Below, one piece after another: positions 12,220 to 22,889 of a stretch of DNA of 64,000 nucleotides. Where the stretch lies: assembly GCF_020921035.1 (NCBI RefSeq), contig NC_063152.1, forward strand, positions 30,999,903-31,063,902, given 5' to 3'. The notes under the pieces were generated by a model. It was not told the DNA's origin and searched no databases. It saw nothing but the letters and a program-made list of their open reading frames with translations. Source of the stretch: Rhodamnia argentea (lineage: Eukaryota > Streptophyta > Magnoliopsida > Myrtales > Myrtaceae). The translations under genes were made by a program, and so were the position numbers. Position 1 is the stretch's first letter, and each line of letters opens with the position of its first letter.

Positions 12220-12968
12220 ATTGATCGGAACGAAGAGTTTTGATCATAGGACTTAGGGAGGGGAGAAGTACCCAAAAAAGTTACAAACTTATTGTGATTT
12301 CATTAATCTTTTTCACTGTCGTGGTAATTTTTTAATAATTTTTGTGTAATTATCTCGAGATTGGTTCGCGGAAGAAGAAAAAGATAGGAAAGAAAAAAAA
12401 TAAACAAATAATTTAAAATGATATTAAAAATTATTATGTTGATGATTTTCGATTAAAATTAATTGAATGGATTAAATTAACATAAATATAAAAATTTTAA
12501 GACTGAATTGATTAAAAAAAAATGAAAGTACAGACTGAATTGTCATAGAAACTTAATTTAGTGTCGTTAAGCAAAATGGTAATTCAACTCATAAATCCGA
12601 AGAAGACAGACAAGGGATTTGCCTCGTGGGTGGGATCTTTCCAAATTGAACGCCTTTGAAATGGGGAGAGTACCAAAGCAAAGAGAGCTGGCAGTACTGA
12701 GCCGAGTTCAACTCATGCCCAATCCAGCTGTTCGACAATTACTCCACCACTTGAGGGGGGCTTTTGTGGGCCCATGTCTATCAATTAATAATGCCTTAGA
12801 GGTCCCCCAAAAAAAAAAAAAAAAAAAACTCGAAAGGGTGTTGTTACGAATGTCTTAAAGACACCAGTTAAGACTAATACTCTCTGAAAATTGAGTAATG
12901 CCATGTTTCACTTACTTCGAATGAAAATCGTTATGTTTTCACAGCACAATTAGGGCCTAATTTTCTGC

Positions 12969-13450
12969 AAAAAAAAAAAAAACTTCATAATTTGTAGGTC
13001 AAGTATCGATTCTGCCTCGAACTTCTTTTTGTTTGAGAAAAATAACTAAACTTTAAGTCCAGTCCCAAATTTACCCCCGATTTTATTTTGTTTTCAAAAG
13101 ATGAAAATACCAACTTCCAATGCACTCTCAAATCTACCCTCACGATCCGGTCCCAACTCTGATGTGGTATTTCTATGTTGGTAGCAAATCCATATCAGCA
13201 AGGTGACCTGGAAAATTATCTCCGAATTGAAACTATTCTAGAATAAGAAAATTAGACATGACTAATGCAGATTTTTGGATGGGGGGCAAATTTGAGATTA
13301 TAGTAAAAATTGGTGATTTTTCTCTCGTGAAAAAATTGAAGTAGATTCGGGGTTGAACCTAACATTTTGGGGTTTTTTTTTATACAAAGAAAAGCTTGAG
13401 ACAAATTTGAATTGAACTCAAAGTTTTAGATAAAGAAAAAGGTTAATTGA
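12969..13450. mobile_element. Fold-back element with inverted AT-rich arms
   Basis: Left arm (about 12970-13150) carries 'aactaaactttaagtccagtcccaaatttaccc'-type wording in pieces. The right arm (about 13280-13450) carries the reverse complement in degenerate form ('gggcaaatttgagattatagtaaaa', 'gagacaaatttgaattgaac'). Between the arms is about 100 bases of unrelated DNA. Similar arms recur at 21249, 21790, 26890 and 46855, so this is a dispersed non-coding family, probably MITE-like. Confidence 0.55.
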
Positions 13451-15073
13451 GATTAGACATAAAGTTTGGAGAGTGTTTTAGGGAATTAGGCAGCACAATT
13501 AGTGATCAAAATTCTTTATTCCCTCTCCATGTAGAGTTCTATCAGATTTGTTGGATAACTACTTGAGAAATGGCAACAATTTGGATGTTCTCATTTTCTG
13601 CTATCGATAATTATTTTTTGTCACAATTAAATTTCATTCATATCCCCAAAAAATAGAGTGAAACATCGCATTCCAACAACTATAACTTCAAAATGAAATA
13701 ATCTCCAGATAATAAGGTAAATTATCAGAACAAAAAAAATAGGGGCCACACATTCAAAAAGTAAATTTATGACTTCTTCGAATTAAAATCGGTGGGCGGA
13801 CCGATAATTTGAAAAGTCAATTTGTTTCGTATTAAATGTGTCTAACAAATGCGTCGACGTATGCGTGCTTGTTGAGTGGTTATTGCTCTGTCACCTCTTT
13901 TCTTGCTCAACCATTTGCGGGCATGCATGGACGGTCAGAGCAATCAATCGAAGAAAGCTCCATGTTGGATTTACTTCGTTTGCGTTCATCTCGATAAGTG
14001 GGCAATCGAGAGAAAATGATCCAAATTTTGGCAGCACTTCTATGCATATCAAAGGACAAGAATTGAATTATTTCTTAATTCTATCAGTTGTGAAGAAATT
14101 TCTCTTTGAAAAACTCATCTGACAAAAAAAAAAAAAAGCTGCCAATTTTTTCTAGCATCTATTTAGTGGTAGCACGCATTTTGTTCTTCTTTTCATTTTC
14201 ATGTTGCTATGTAAATGGATTTTTATCGAAAATGGGAGTTCAATCAGCTCAGCAACGGTCTTCTAAATCTTGAAGGATATAAATAAGAGGATTTTACGGA
14301 AACACGTTCTCCGTTTTAATGCATTCATCCTCTTTGGATATTTACAATTAACATATCGAAAATTGTATAATTTCTTATCCAAGTAAACTAAACAAGTATT
14401 TTGGAGCCGCCTATTCGCTCGCACAAAAAGAAAAGCGCCTACTCTGTGGTCACACTGGAATTGCGGCCGCCAATGAGTTTTGAAACCTTTTTTGTCCATT
14501 AGCTGTCAATTATGTGCATTATTAGAAGGAGGAGCATCATTGCTTTGGTAGGTGCCTTGCTATTTTTTGGTGGGTGCCCTTTCAAATTGAAAACATAAGA
14601 ATCTATGAATCCGATAATACAATACCGCTTTAGAGTTTGGAGGACGGAGTCCTCACATTCATTTATTGAATTTTGTGTTAGAAGTATAGCATTTCTCGTA
14701 GAATCCGAAAAATAGGATCTCCTTAATGAGTACTGTCTAAGCGCCTGTTAATAACAATAATAAAGCGAGGAAAATGAAGTTTTGGAAATGAGCTCATGTT
14801 GTCATGATTAAAAAAAAATTAAAATTATTTATTTTTAACGAAATAATCGAAGCCTAAAAGTAATAAATAAGATTTTTCGAAGTTTCAAATGCAACGGGAA
14901 ATCGGGATGCCACTCGGTTTTATTACCTTAATTAATTTATCCAATCTAAGAAAGCTTAGATGCGCCCCAAAAAAAAGAAAAAAGAAGAAGAAGAAGCTAG
15001 CTGAGAACTTTCCTAAGCCAGTGTATTGGTGGGCCCCAGCCATTTCGATGAGTCCCGCGCGGTCAGCGCTCGA

Positions 15074-15250
15074 ACACGTGGCAGGAGACGACGACAGAAG
15101 CCGCCAATGAGGAATTTTTTTTTGTCTTTTTGCGTGGAGGATGACGTCATGAATCCGGTCGCGTCGTCCGTTCCGGAAGCGACCGAAGCGCGTGGGTCTG
15201 GGATACAGCTGGCTGTCCCCGCACGTGAGTTCCTGGATCGTTCCACACGT
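15074..15250. promoter_or_regulatory. Cluster of ACGT-core (bZIP-type) motifs without an adjacent gene
   Basis: Within 180 bases: acacgtggc at 15074-15082 (canonical ABRE/G-box), the palindrome tgacgtca at 15142-15149 (C-box/CRE-like), cacgtg at 15222-15227 and a further acgt at 15247-15250. The stretch is GC-richer than its surroundings. No open frame nearby resembles a known gene; the decayed SEC14-like gene starts 2.5 kb downstream. Confidence 0.4.
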
Positions 15251-17760
15251 TTTCCTTTCCCGGGCCCCACAGTCCATTCCCACCCTTTGCAGTGTATGGC
15301 CGTCTACTTTCCGACAGCTTCCGCCAGAAACAAGAGATTTAACATAATTCTGCTGAGAAATGCGTTCAACTTGAAAGCAATATGATGCCCGTTTATTTTT
15401 CAAAAAATAAATAATTCAAAATAAATAATTTTAAAAATATTATTCATATTGCTTATAAATATGTATCATTTTTTTAAAAATATATTTTAAATTATTCATT
15501 TTTCTTAAAATAAACTTCCCTTGCAAATAATTTACTCTGCTTCTCTATACCAAACACTGCACGCTTTTTCTTGGTTGCGTTAGAAAGCTTTTGTTCAAGT
15601 CCACTCGTAATTAGAAAGAGTTAATTTTTCCTGTAAATTCATAATGGCAAATCTAGTCGGGTAGGTCGAGCTTGAAACAGCCACGATATAATATTTATGC
15701 TCATATGCTAAATCACCAAGCTTATAAATTTTTTTATGTAATTAGACAACCTTTGAGAAAATGACATTCTAAAAGACCCATGAATCTCTATTCTTGAAGT
15801 ATGGAAAGTCGAGGCGTAGCTACGAATGAAACGTCTTCCTAATGAAAGATCCCGAACTTTCGATCAGTAGATTGGTACGATTTGAAGATCCGAATTGAAA
15901 TTTTCAACAACTACAATTAGGTGGAAAAGGCGAAAAAGCTTAAAAGGGGAAAATTGATTAGGTGGGTATTCCATTTTGAAGATTTCAAGTGATATGGTCA
16001 TTTTGCTAATATATATATTCATATAAGGCCATTAGCCAAAAAAATCCAAACTTTAACATTGGTCCCAATTATATTCAAAATATTTTTTTGTCTCGTAAAT
16101 AAACCTCCAATTTTTAATTTTATTGCAATTCTACCAGCTTAAAACACAAAAAAAAAAAAAAATTCCAACTTTTCTTTTGTCCCATTTATACTAGCTTAAA
16201 ACACCAAAAAAAAGAAAAATCCTAACTTTAGTATATATCCTAATTATATCCAAAATTTTGTTTGTCTCATAAAAAAAACCTTCAATTTTTACTTTTATCC
16301 TAATTTTACCACCGTTAGATAACAAAGTTAGGTGTTTGTGGGTATAAGGCCTATTTAAATATGATTGCATATGTCCATCTTTTTTCCCCTTTTTCTTTGA
16401 AGTTAAATTTTCATCCATTACATACTGGCTTGGCTAAGCCAGGCCGTGCCGTACCGTACCAGAAAAGATAAAAAAGCTGACCGCCCATAACCGGGTCCCG
16501 GTGTCGGGTCAATTCGGCCCACTCCCGCTTTGGCCTCCACTACCGCTCATCTCATTCCTCTGTTCTCGTTTCACAAGAACCAGTGGGCATGGCATCTCTG
16601 CTCTCGCATCATCTGCGAGTGCAAACACGAGAAACGACAGAAAGAAAAGGAAGAAAAAACACAAGAAACGACAGAACTCCTTTTCGAGCAACCACTCCAT
16701 TCGCTCTTTCTTCCAATTCGAAAGCAAGCAACGCCCACATTTGGCTAAGTACTTCTCTTTTTCTTATTTTGCCAAAGGCAATCGGTCTCCCATAGTATTA
16801 TTATTTCACGAAAAATAAATAATTTAGAATATATTTCTTTAGAAACGATTGTTTGTATCGCTTAAAAAGGATCGATCAACGAGAAATTATGCTTAAAACA
16901 TTTTCACCGACGATGAGGATACAATTCTTAATTCGTCTTCACGAGCGACAAGACAGGGCGATGATTTTCGAGGAAGCATGTTTTTTATTTTTAATTTTTC
17001 GTGAAATAGATTGCAGCCTGTGTTAAAACAGGGGAATGAGCAGTGCAGGATCTGACCTTTTTCTGGCCTTTTGGCAAAAGATCAGGAGATCAGTCCAGGC
17101 TGTATGAAATCCGGGGTTTGGCTTTTCACTTTTTCTTTATTTTGGGTGGATAAAAGTTAAAACACAGAAGAATATCATCAGGAGATAAGAAATGGCAGGT
17201 CAATCTGGGAATAGGAGAGATTTGTGCGGAAGGCCCATTAGCTTGTATGGAAGGCCCATGAGCCCAAATTGTAGGGCCCACAAGTGGTGCTTCGGTTTAC
17301 GGTTGTACCTTTTAGGCAAACATGAAGCTAGCTTTATATTCGTTTGGCGCCTCTAGTTGGAGCAAACCCGGTTTGAGTAGCATTTGCTTGCTTAGCTCGC
17401 AGTCATCCTCAAGCCTTGCCTTCCCTTGCAACTTTTATCTCTCTCCGGAAAGTTTATAGGCTCATCAATGCGTTTCGTTAGAGCATCGATCCGGGTTCGT
17501 AGCCGACTACAGATTTGGGTCTGTGATCCTACACGAGGGTCTTGATCCTTCCTATCATCTCCCCAGTCGCCGTATGGTTAGAGTTCGAGTTTTAGAAACC
17601 GAGATTGCTAAATGCTTATCGCGAGCCAATGGATGAGCGCTGACTGGAGGAAAGTGATGAAGTCACAACTATAATAAGAGGAGGTGGAGAAAGGGAAGAG
17701 CTGCCGACTGCTGCGGAACAGCCCTTCACTCAAGGTGGGGCACAGCTTTCGCAAGTAGTA

Positions 17761-20380
17761 GTGAATGAAGAGAAAAAAGGGTCCCGGTTGTCGAGTTTAA
17801 GCATGAAGTCTGCGCTGTCTTATCCGCTAAAGTTTAGGGAGTCATTGAAGAAGATCACCAAGAGCCAAAGCATGATAATGTATCTCGAGGGGTCCCCCGA
17901 TGATCCAAGGGATGTGCAAATCGTCGAGTCTTTTCGGGACCTGCTCTTTCTCGATGGCCATACTTTGGGGAAACAAATTAACAACCACGCGCAGTATAAA
18001 CCATCTGTGGAGTTGACAATAGAAGTATCACTTCTGGTGTTTAGTCACCAAGTACAGATTCGTGTCGCCTGCTATTAAAGACGGTATTTGCGGAGATTTT
18101 TAATGGTACCATGTTATCTTTTCCTGTTTTCAGGTTTCTAAGAATGAGAGATTTTGATGTTCCAAAAGCAAAAGAAATTTTTCTTGACTATCTTGAGTGG
18201 AGGGAAGACTACAGGGCCGAGGCGATTTCAAAGGTGACACTTCCTGTCCTCTTACTTTTGCTCGTACTTCTGTTTGAACATGATCGATTTTGACTTAGTT
18301 TTAAGAAGTTCACTGGACATTCAACTGATTTGGCTTGCCTAGTCAGATTCAATTTTGAGCTTATTTAGAGCATAGTTTGCATTATTGCTGCTTAATTTGG
18401 TCCAAATGCCCCATTTACTATTCTTTTCTTACAAGGAACTGATCTATTTGAGATACTGCCGGAGTTCAAGTATGAAGAGTACTCCGAGGTAAAAGTGTTA
18501 TCCTCATGGATATCATGACTTTGATAGATATGGTAGACCGATATATATCGAAAGGATTGGCATGGTGGACCTCAATTCTCTGCTGCAAGTGACTACAATA
18601 GAACGGTTTGTTAGATATCACGTATGAGAAAGAGAGAGGATACAAGATCTGAGGTACCCGGCATGCTCGATTGCAGCGAAGAGGCATGTAGCTGTCTACA
18701 ACAAGTATTTTAGACGTTAAGGGAGTGGTAAGGACCTGGTTTTTAATGAAAAATTTTCCGGATTTCGCGGGAGCAAAAGTTAGTCATACATGCCTCAGTT
18801 CAATCTGTTGAAGAACATCAATATGTGATTCCTTCCTCCCATTCTCTCAGTTCCTGAAATTTCTTACAACCGCCGTGCATGGTTTTTTTGCCAAATGTTT
18901 TTTAGGGAGGTTGGTTCCCATTGCGTCTCAAACAACCTCTGTCAGACATTGAAATAGTCAGCTTGAAGTATTCAGACTTTCTGCTTTACAGATTATTCTC
19001 AAGGAACGTCGAATTTCTGAATGCCCACAAGGTATCTCCTAATGGAGATTCAGAAACTCGATAGTAATTACTACCCAGACGTATGTCCAGCACTGTGTTC
19101 AAGCATTGATAAACCTTTCTAAGTAGATAGCAAAGTTTTGAATGCAGGGGTTGCATAGGCTCTTCATTGTCAATGCCGGATCGGGGTTCAAGATGCTGTG
19201 GAAAGCCCTCGAAGCTTTTCTTGATGCGAGTACATATGCTAAGATCAAAGTGAGTTTAGTCAGCATTAGTTTACACTGATTGGAGGGCTCGAAAGACTGC
19301 ATGAGCGAAATGTTCAGTATAATCTGTAACCTGAGCACTGAGATTTTCTGTCATCAGGTGCTGGGATGTGACTGTCCCAACGATCTCCTCGAGTATGTTC
19401 TGGTCCTTGCATATCAGTGCTACATCTAGGAGGAGGAATTGGTTAATTATGATGATCCTGCATTCCTCGGATGAAAGAAAAGCCTGTTATTACACCACTT
19501 GTGCTGTAGAAACTTGCCGAATTTTCTGGGAGGAAATTGCACATGCTCTGTCTATGGTAGTTGCTTGTTTAGCGACAAAGGACCGTGGCATAATCCGGAG
19601 ACTGTAGAGATGGTTCAGGTTTCCGAGAATTTTCAATCCCACAAGATAGCACAATCGAATATGAGACTAACGTGGTAAGTGCAGGAATTTTCATCTGCAG
19701 GAGAGGAAAACACCAATGGGATCCAAAGTGTAGTTCCCCGAAGATAACCCGGCTCCTATTTCCGTAAGCAACTTTCTTTTCCAGAACTTCCAATTTTCAT
19801 TGTCACATACTCGAACGCCGGCTGAGCGACAGAGAAATAAGATATTCAGTTGTATACTTTTCTGTCAGTGAGGCCTAGTTTACTTTGCTTCAGGCTCGAA
19901 CCTTTGTGTTTGGATGTTAACTGTGTAATAATAAGACCTGTATTCCTCAATGAGGAGAAATTCTCAGGAGGATGCGGGAACAGCACACGCGAACGGGGTG
20001 TTCTTGCGGAAGATCCAAGCTCTTGAAGATGTCCTGAGGGAGGGACACCAAGACAGCGAGTTGTAATCTCCCTCTCATCATGAATTCGGCCCGCAAGCTT
20101 TCCTTTTCATCATAGTCCTTCGCTTCCTTCGGCGAAAACCAAAACCGAAAGAGAGAACATTCACATATCCAAATTCATATCGATCTTCTTTTGGCAGAAA
20201 ATCCAAGCACTGGAAGCTGCGCTCGAGAATACTAAGACGGTAACGACTCCCGTTGATTCATAAAATCTTTGTCCCCGGTGAGTTCATGTCCTTTGTGTTC
20301 TTATCTTCTGGTGTCGCCTCTGACAGGTTCTGCAAGGACTTTCACAAGAAGTAGAACACAATGAAGCCTTCAAAAGATTG
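17761..20380 (+). pseudogene. SEC14-like phosphatidylinositol transfer protein (SFH type), decayed
   Basis: Recognisable exons of a plant Sec14-nodulin-like (SFH) protein, in order: a basic N-terminal part (17761 to about 17950, LSMKSALSYPLKFRESLKKI ... DPRDVQIVESFRDLLFLDG); CRAL-TRIO N-lobe (18134-18232, FLRMRDFDVPKAKEIFLDYL); CRAL-TRIO core (about 18433-18735); 19148-19249 (GLHRLFIVNAGSGFKMLWKA); about 19359-19400; 19512-19620 (NLPNFLGGNCTCSVYGSCLF); and coiled-coil tail pieces at 20198-20239 (KIQALEAALENTKT) and 20327-20380 (VLQGLSQEVEHNEAFKRL). The core exon has lost frame near 18490 (two bases short before the Cys-Tyr-Pro-His-Gly part), has an in-frame TGA after RFVRYHV, and shifts again near 18687. 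SFH proteins carry phosphoinositides at membranes; this copy cannot make a full CRAL-TRIO domain. Confidence 0.8.
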
Positions 20381-21248
20381 GCGAGTTTAACTATTACGAA
20401 TTTCATGAGTCCTAATAGCACTAATCTCTTCGTGTTCTATTGCTATTGATTCCTGAGGGTAACTGATGTCCAGATTCTCTAACATATACAATGGGCCAGT
20501 AACTCGGAGAGATCCCACTTCAGAAGCCATCTCTGCGCGCACCCAGTTAGTCAACTCTCCTTAATTTCTCCTCATCTTTAACCTCAGTAACGACTGTCTG
20601 TTTCCTGGGTTCTGTTTTTCCTCTTCAAATGGTGGATTGGATTTCGACAGATAGTCTTTGTCTTAAAACGATTCAACATGCGAATCCTGATGCAGCTGTG
20701 TTCTTGGTGACGCAACAAAAAGCTGCCCAAGTTTCAATGATCAAAAGCCATTTTTCAAATTCCTGCGAACTTGGGAGGGAGGAAGCAACAGAGACAGCAG
20801 ATTTCCAGCATTCGAGGGAACATCAGACCGCGCCGGAAACTTGAGCCGGCGAGGCCGAAGCGCTTCCAAAAATCAACTCCGTTACGTGAGTACTACTGCC
20901 GCGGACTAAATCTATTAGATCAAGCCGATCGCATCCCTTAGATCTGCAAGATCCATACTCGTCGGCACTGAACATCTGGTGTCCGCGGAGCTCTCTCCCA
21001 CCCGTTTTTCGGTTTTTATAGTTGCAATGATGCGCCGATGGATAGGTTAGAAAAATGTGGGCCCCGGTGATCGTGGGAAAGAGGGAAGTGGGGGGCCCAA
21101 TGCCGATTTGTTTAGTGACACGTGGGGCCCATGCCCATTGACAGGCTCCGCTCCAACCGCCGTGTTGCGGACGCGGTGCCATTAACCAACTTAATGAAAA
21201 ATCATTAGAAGGAATTACCCTTGATATAAATAAGTGATATTTAAAAAT

Positions 21249-21670
21249 AGAGAAAAAGGTCGCCGAATACCCCGGATTATGTCCGTCGTGACATATTTAT
21301 CATGATTTTTTTTTTGCGAAATCAAAAACCCCAACCTATGCCACACATTTACCCTAAAATTTTTTGTGATGTAAAAAATTCTAAACTTGTACCTGTGTGA
21401 TATATTCACCTTCCGTCAAGGTTTTGTTGGATGATTTTTCAGCCAATACAATATCATTTTTATTTCACTTAAGTTACGAGGGTGTCATATCAACATCGGT
21501 TGCCTTTCGGAGTTCAGGCAGGTAGATTTTTAGCGATGCTCATTGGCGAAACCTTAATGGATTGTAAATAGGTTACATTTTGAGAGATTTATGGTTTCAT
21601 GTAAAAAAAAATAGGGTAAAATGTGTTACAGTAAATATAATTTAAGATTTTTGGAAGGCCTTTTTCCTCG
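21249..21670. mobile_element. Fold-back element, copy 1
   Basis: The left end 'gagaaaaaggtcgccgaata' pairs loosely with the right end 'ttggaaggcctttttcc'. The arms contain the recurrent sentence 'aaaaattctaaacttgtacc ... tgatatattcacc' and its inverted counterpart ('gggtaaaatgtgttacagtaaat'). Non-coding and AT-rich. It belongs to the same dispersed family as 21790-22410 and 46855-47325. Confidence 0.55.
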
Positions 21671-21789
21671 GACTTTCTTATCATGAAATATGCTTAACAA
21701 TTACCGCCACACTATTCTTAAGCGATTTTTCTTGTTGTTGATAGACACGATCTAAATTATTTCACCTCTCAGAACAAAAACATCCATTA

Positions 21790-22410
21790 CGGATTAATAC
21801 CATGCAAAATCGTAAACCGATACACCTGTGATAAATTTATCCCAAACTTTTTTTTTACCACAAAAAACTCTAAATCGGTGCACTTGTTATAAATTTACTC
21901 CAATTTTTTTTATCATAATAAATCCCAAACCGGCATATAAATTTACCTTAAACTATTTTTATAATAAAAAATCCAAACTGGTATACTTGTAGTAAATTTA
22001 CCTCAAATTAAATTTTTTGACGGTAAAAAACCTCAAATTGGTACACATGTGGTGAATTTTGCCTTTCGTAAGTTTCCGTTAAATTGGATTAAAGCCACGA
22101 AAAGCCCTAAACCGATACATCGGTGATGGAGGGTAAAAATCCAAACCGGTACACCAGACAACCGCAACGTGTTATCAAACTCAATAATTTGATGGTAAAA
22201 TTTAACTAAAAATTAACGAAAGGCAAATTTGTCACGGATGTACGAGTCCGGGGTAAATTTATCACGGATGTACCGGTTTGTGGTTTTTTATAGTAAAAAA
22301 AATAGTTTGAGATAAATTTATCACGGATATGTCGGTTTAAGGTTTTTTGTGGTGAAAAAATTAATTTTGGTAAATTTATTATAGATATATAAATTCGAGG
22401 TTTTTAGTGA
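21790..22410. mobile_element. Fold-back element, copy 2, arms made of tandem sub-repeats
   Basis: Left arm (about 21800-22060) has four to five tandem units of about 60 bases, each reading roughly 'aaaccggtacacctgtgata' followed by 'aatttaccccaaa', a T run and 'aaaaa'. The right arm (about 22200-22410) carries the same units in reverse complement ('gtaaatttatcacggatgta', 'ccggtttgtggtttttta'). The centre (about 22060-22200) is less repetitive. RNA from either strand could fold into a long imperfect hairpin. No coding capacity. Confidence 0.7.
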
Positions 22411-22664
22411 TATTAATCCATTCAAAAATGCAAAAAATTGAAGAGAAAAGGACATCCTTAAACAGGCCAAGAAGTGGTTTCGCAGCAAAGCGATCCCTTC
22501 CTCATAATTCACGCACGTTCGCTACTTATTTAACTTATTAATTTTGGACCAAAAAATAAAAACTTATTAATTTTGGACAAACCAGCAATAATACAATTAA
22601 AAAAATGAAGATGTCATTTCGTCAAGACAACAAAAAAAAAAAACAGCATCATCGTCGCCATTTT

Positions 22665-22667
<3 letters not shown>

Positions 22668-22699
<32 letters not shown>
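22668..22699 (+). repeat. (CT)n microsatellite in the VAP27 5' leader
   Basis: About 16 CT units roughly 190 bases before the VAP27 ATG. CT-rich leaders near transcription starts are common in plants. Confidence 0.95.
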
Positions 22700-22701
<2 letters not shown>

Positions 22702-22889
22702 TTACTTTGCGAAGCGAACTTTCGAGAACTCCAAAAAGGGGGAAAATATATGTGAAAAAACCAAGTTTTTGCAATCTGATTCTTCCACCATTCTTGCTTC
22801 CGAAGAAGATCCCCGGATCTTCAATCCTGGTTTCGCCTTTCCTCCCCCTTGATTTCTGCGTTTTGCGTTCCCGAAGAAGGGGTAAAAAG

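Larger units (their letters stand above)
11978..17760. other. 5.8 kb intergenic region with repeats and orphan regulatory motifs
   Basis: No gene recognised. Contents: protease 3' end; a fold-back element (12969-13450); a cluster of ACGT-core motifs (15074-15250); AT-rich inverted DNA around 15390-15560 resembling a small MITE; direct AT-rich repeats at about 16030-16340 (two diverged copies of a block containing 'tcccaattatattcaaaat' and 'aaacctccaattttta'); and a short stretch resembling the start of U2 snRNA (about 17056-17090). Confidence 0.5.
20381..22889. other. Intergenic region with two fold-back elements
   Basis: No gene recognised between the SEC14-like pseudogene and the VAP27 start. 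About 20850-21185 is GC-rich and promoter-like, with several tgggcc (site II/TCP-type) motifs and a cacgtg at 21119-21124. Two fold-back elements follow. The VAP27 5' leader, with a CT run, begins around 22640. Confidence 0.5.

Noticed and set aside
20629-20844. Small frame after the SEC14-like pseudogene
   Set aside because: It does not continue the SFH coiled-coil tail and matches nothing known to me.
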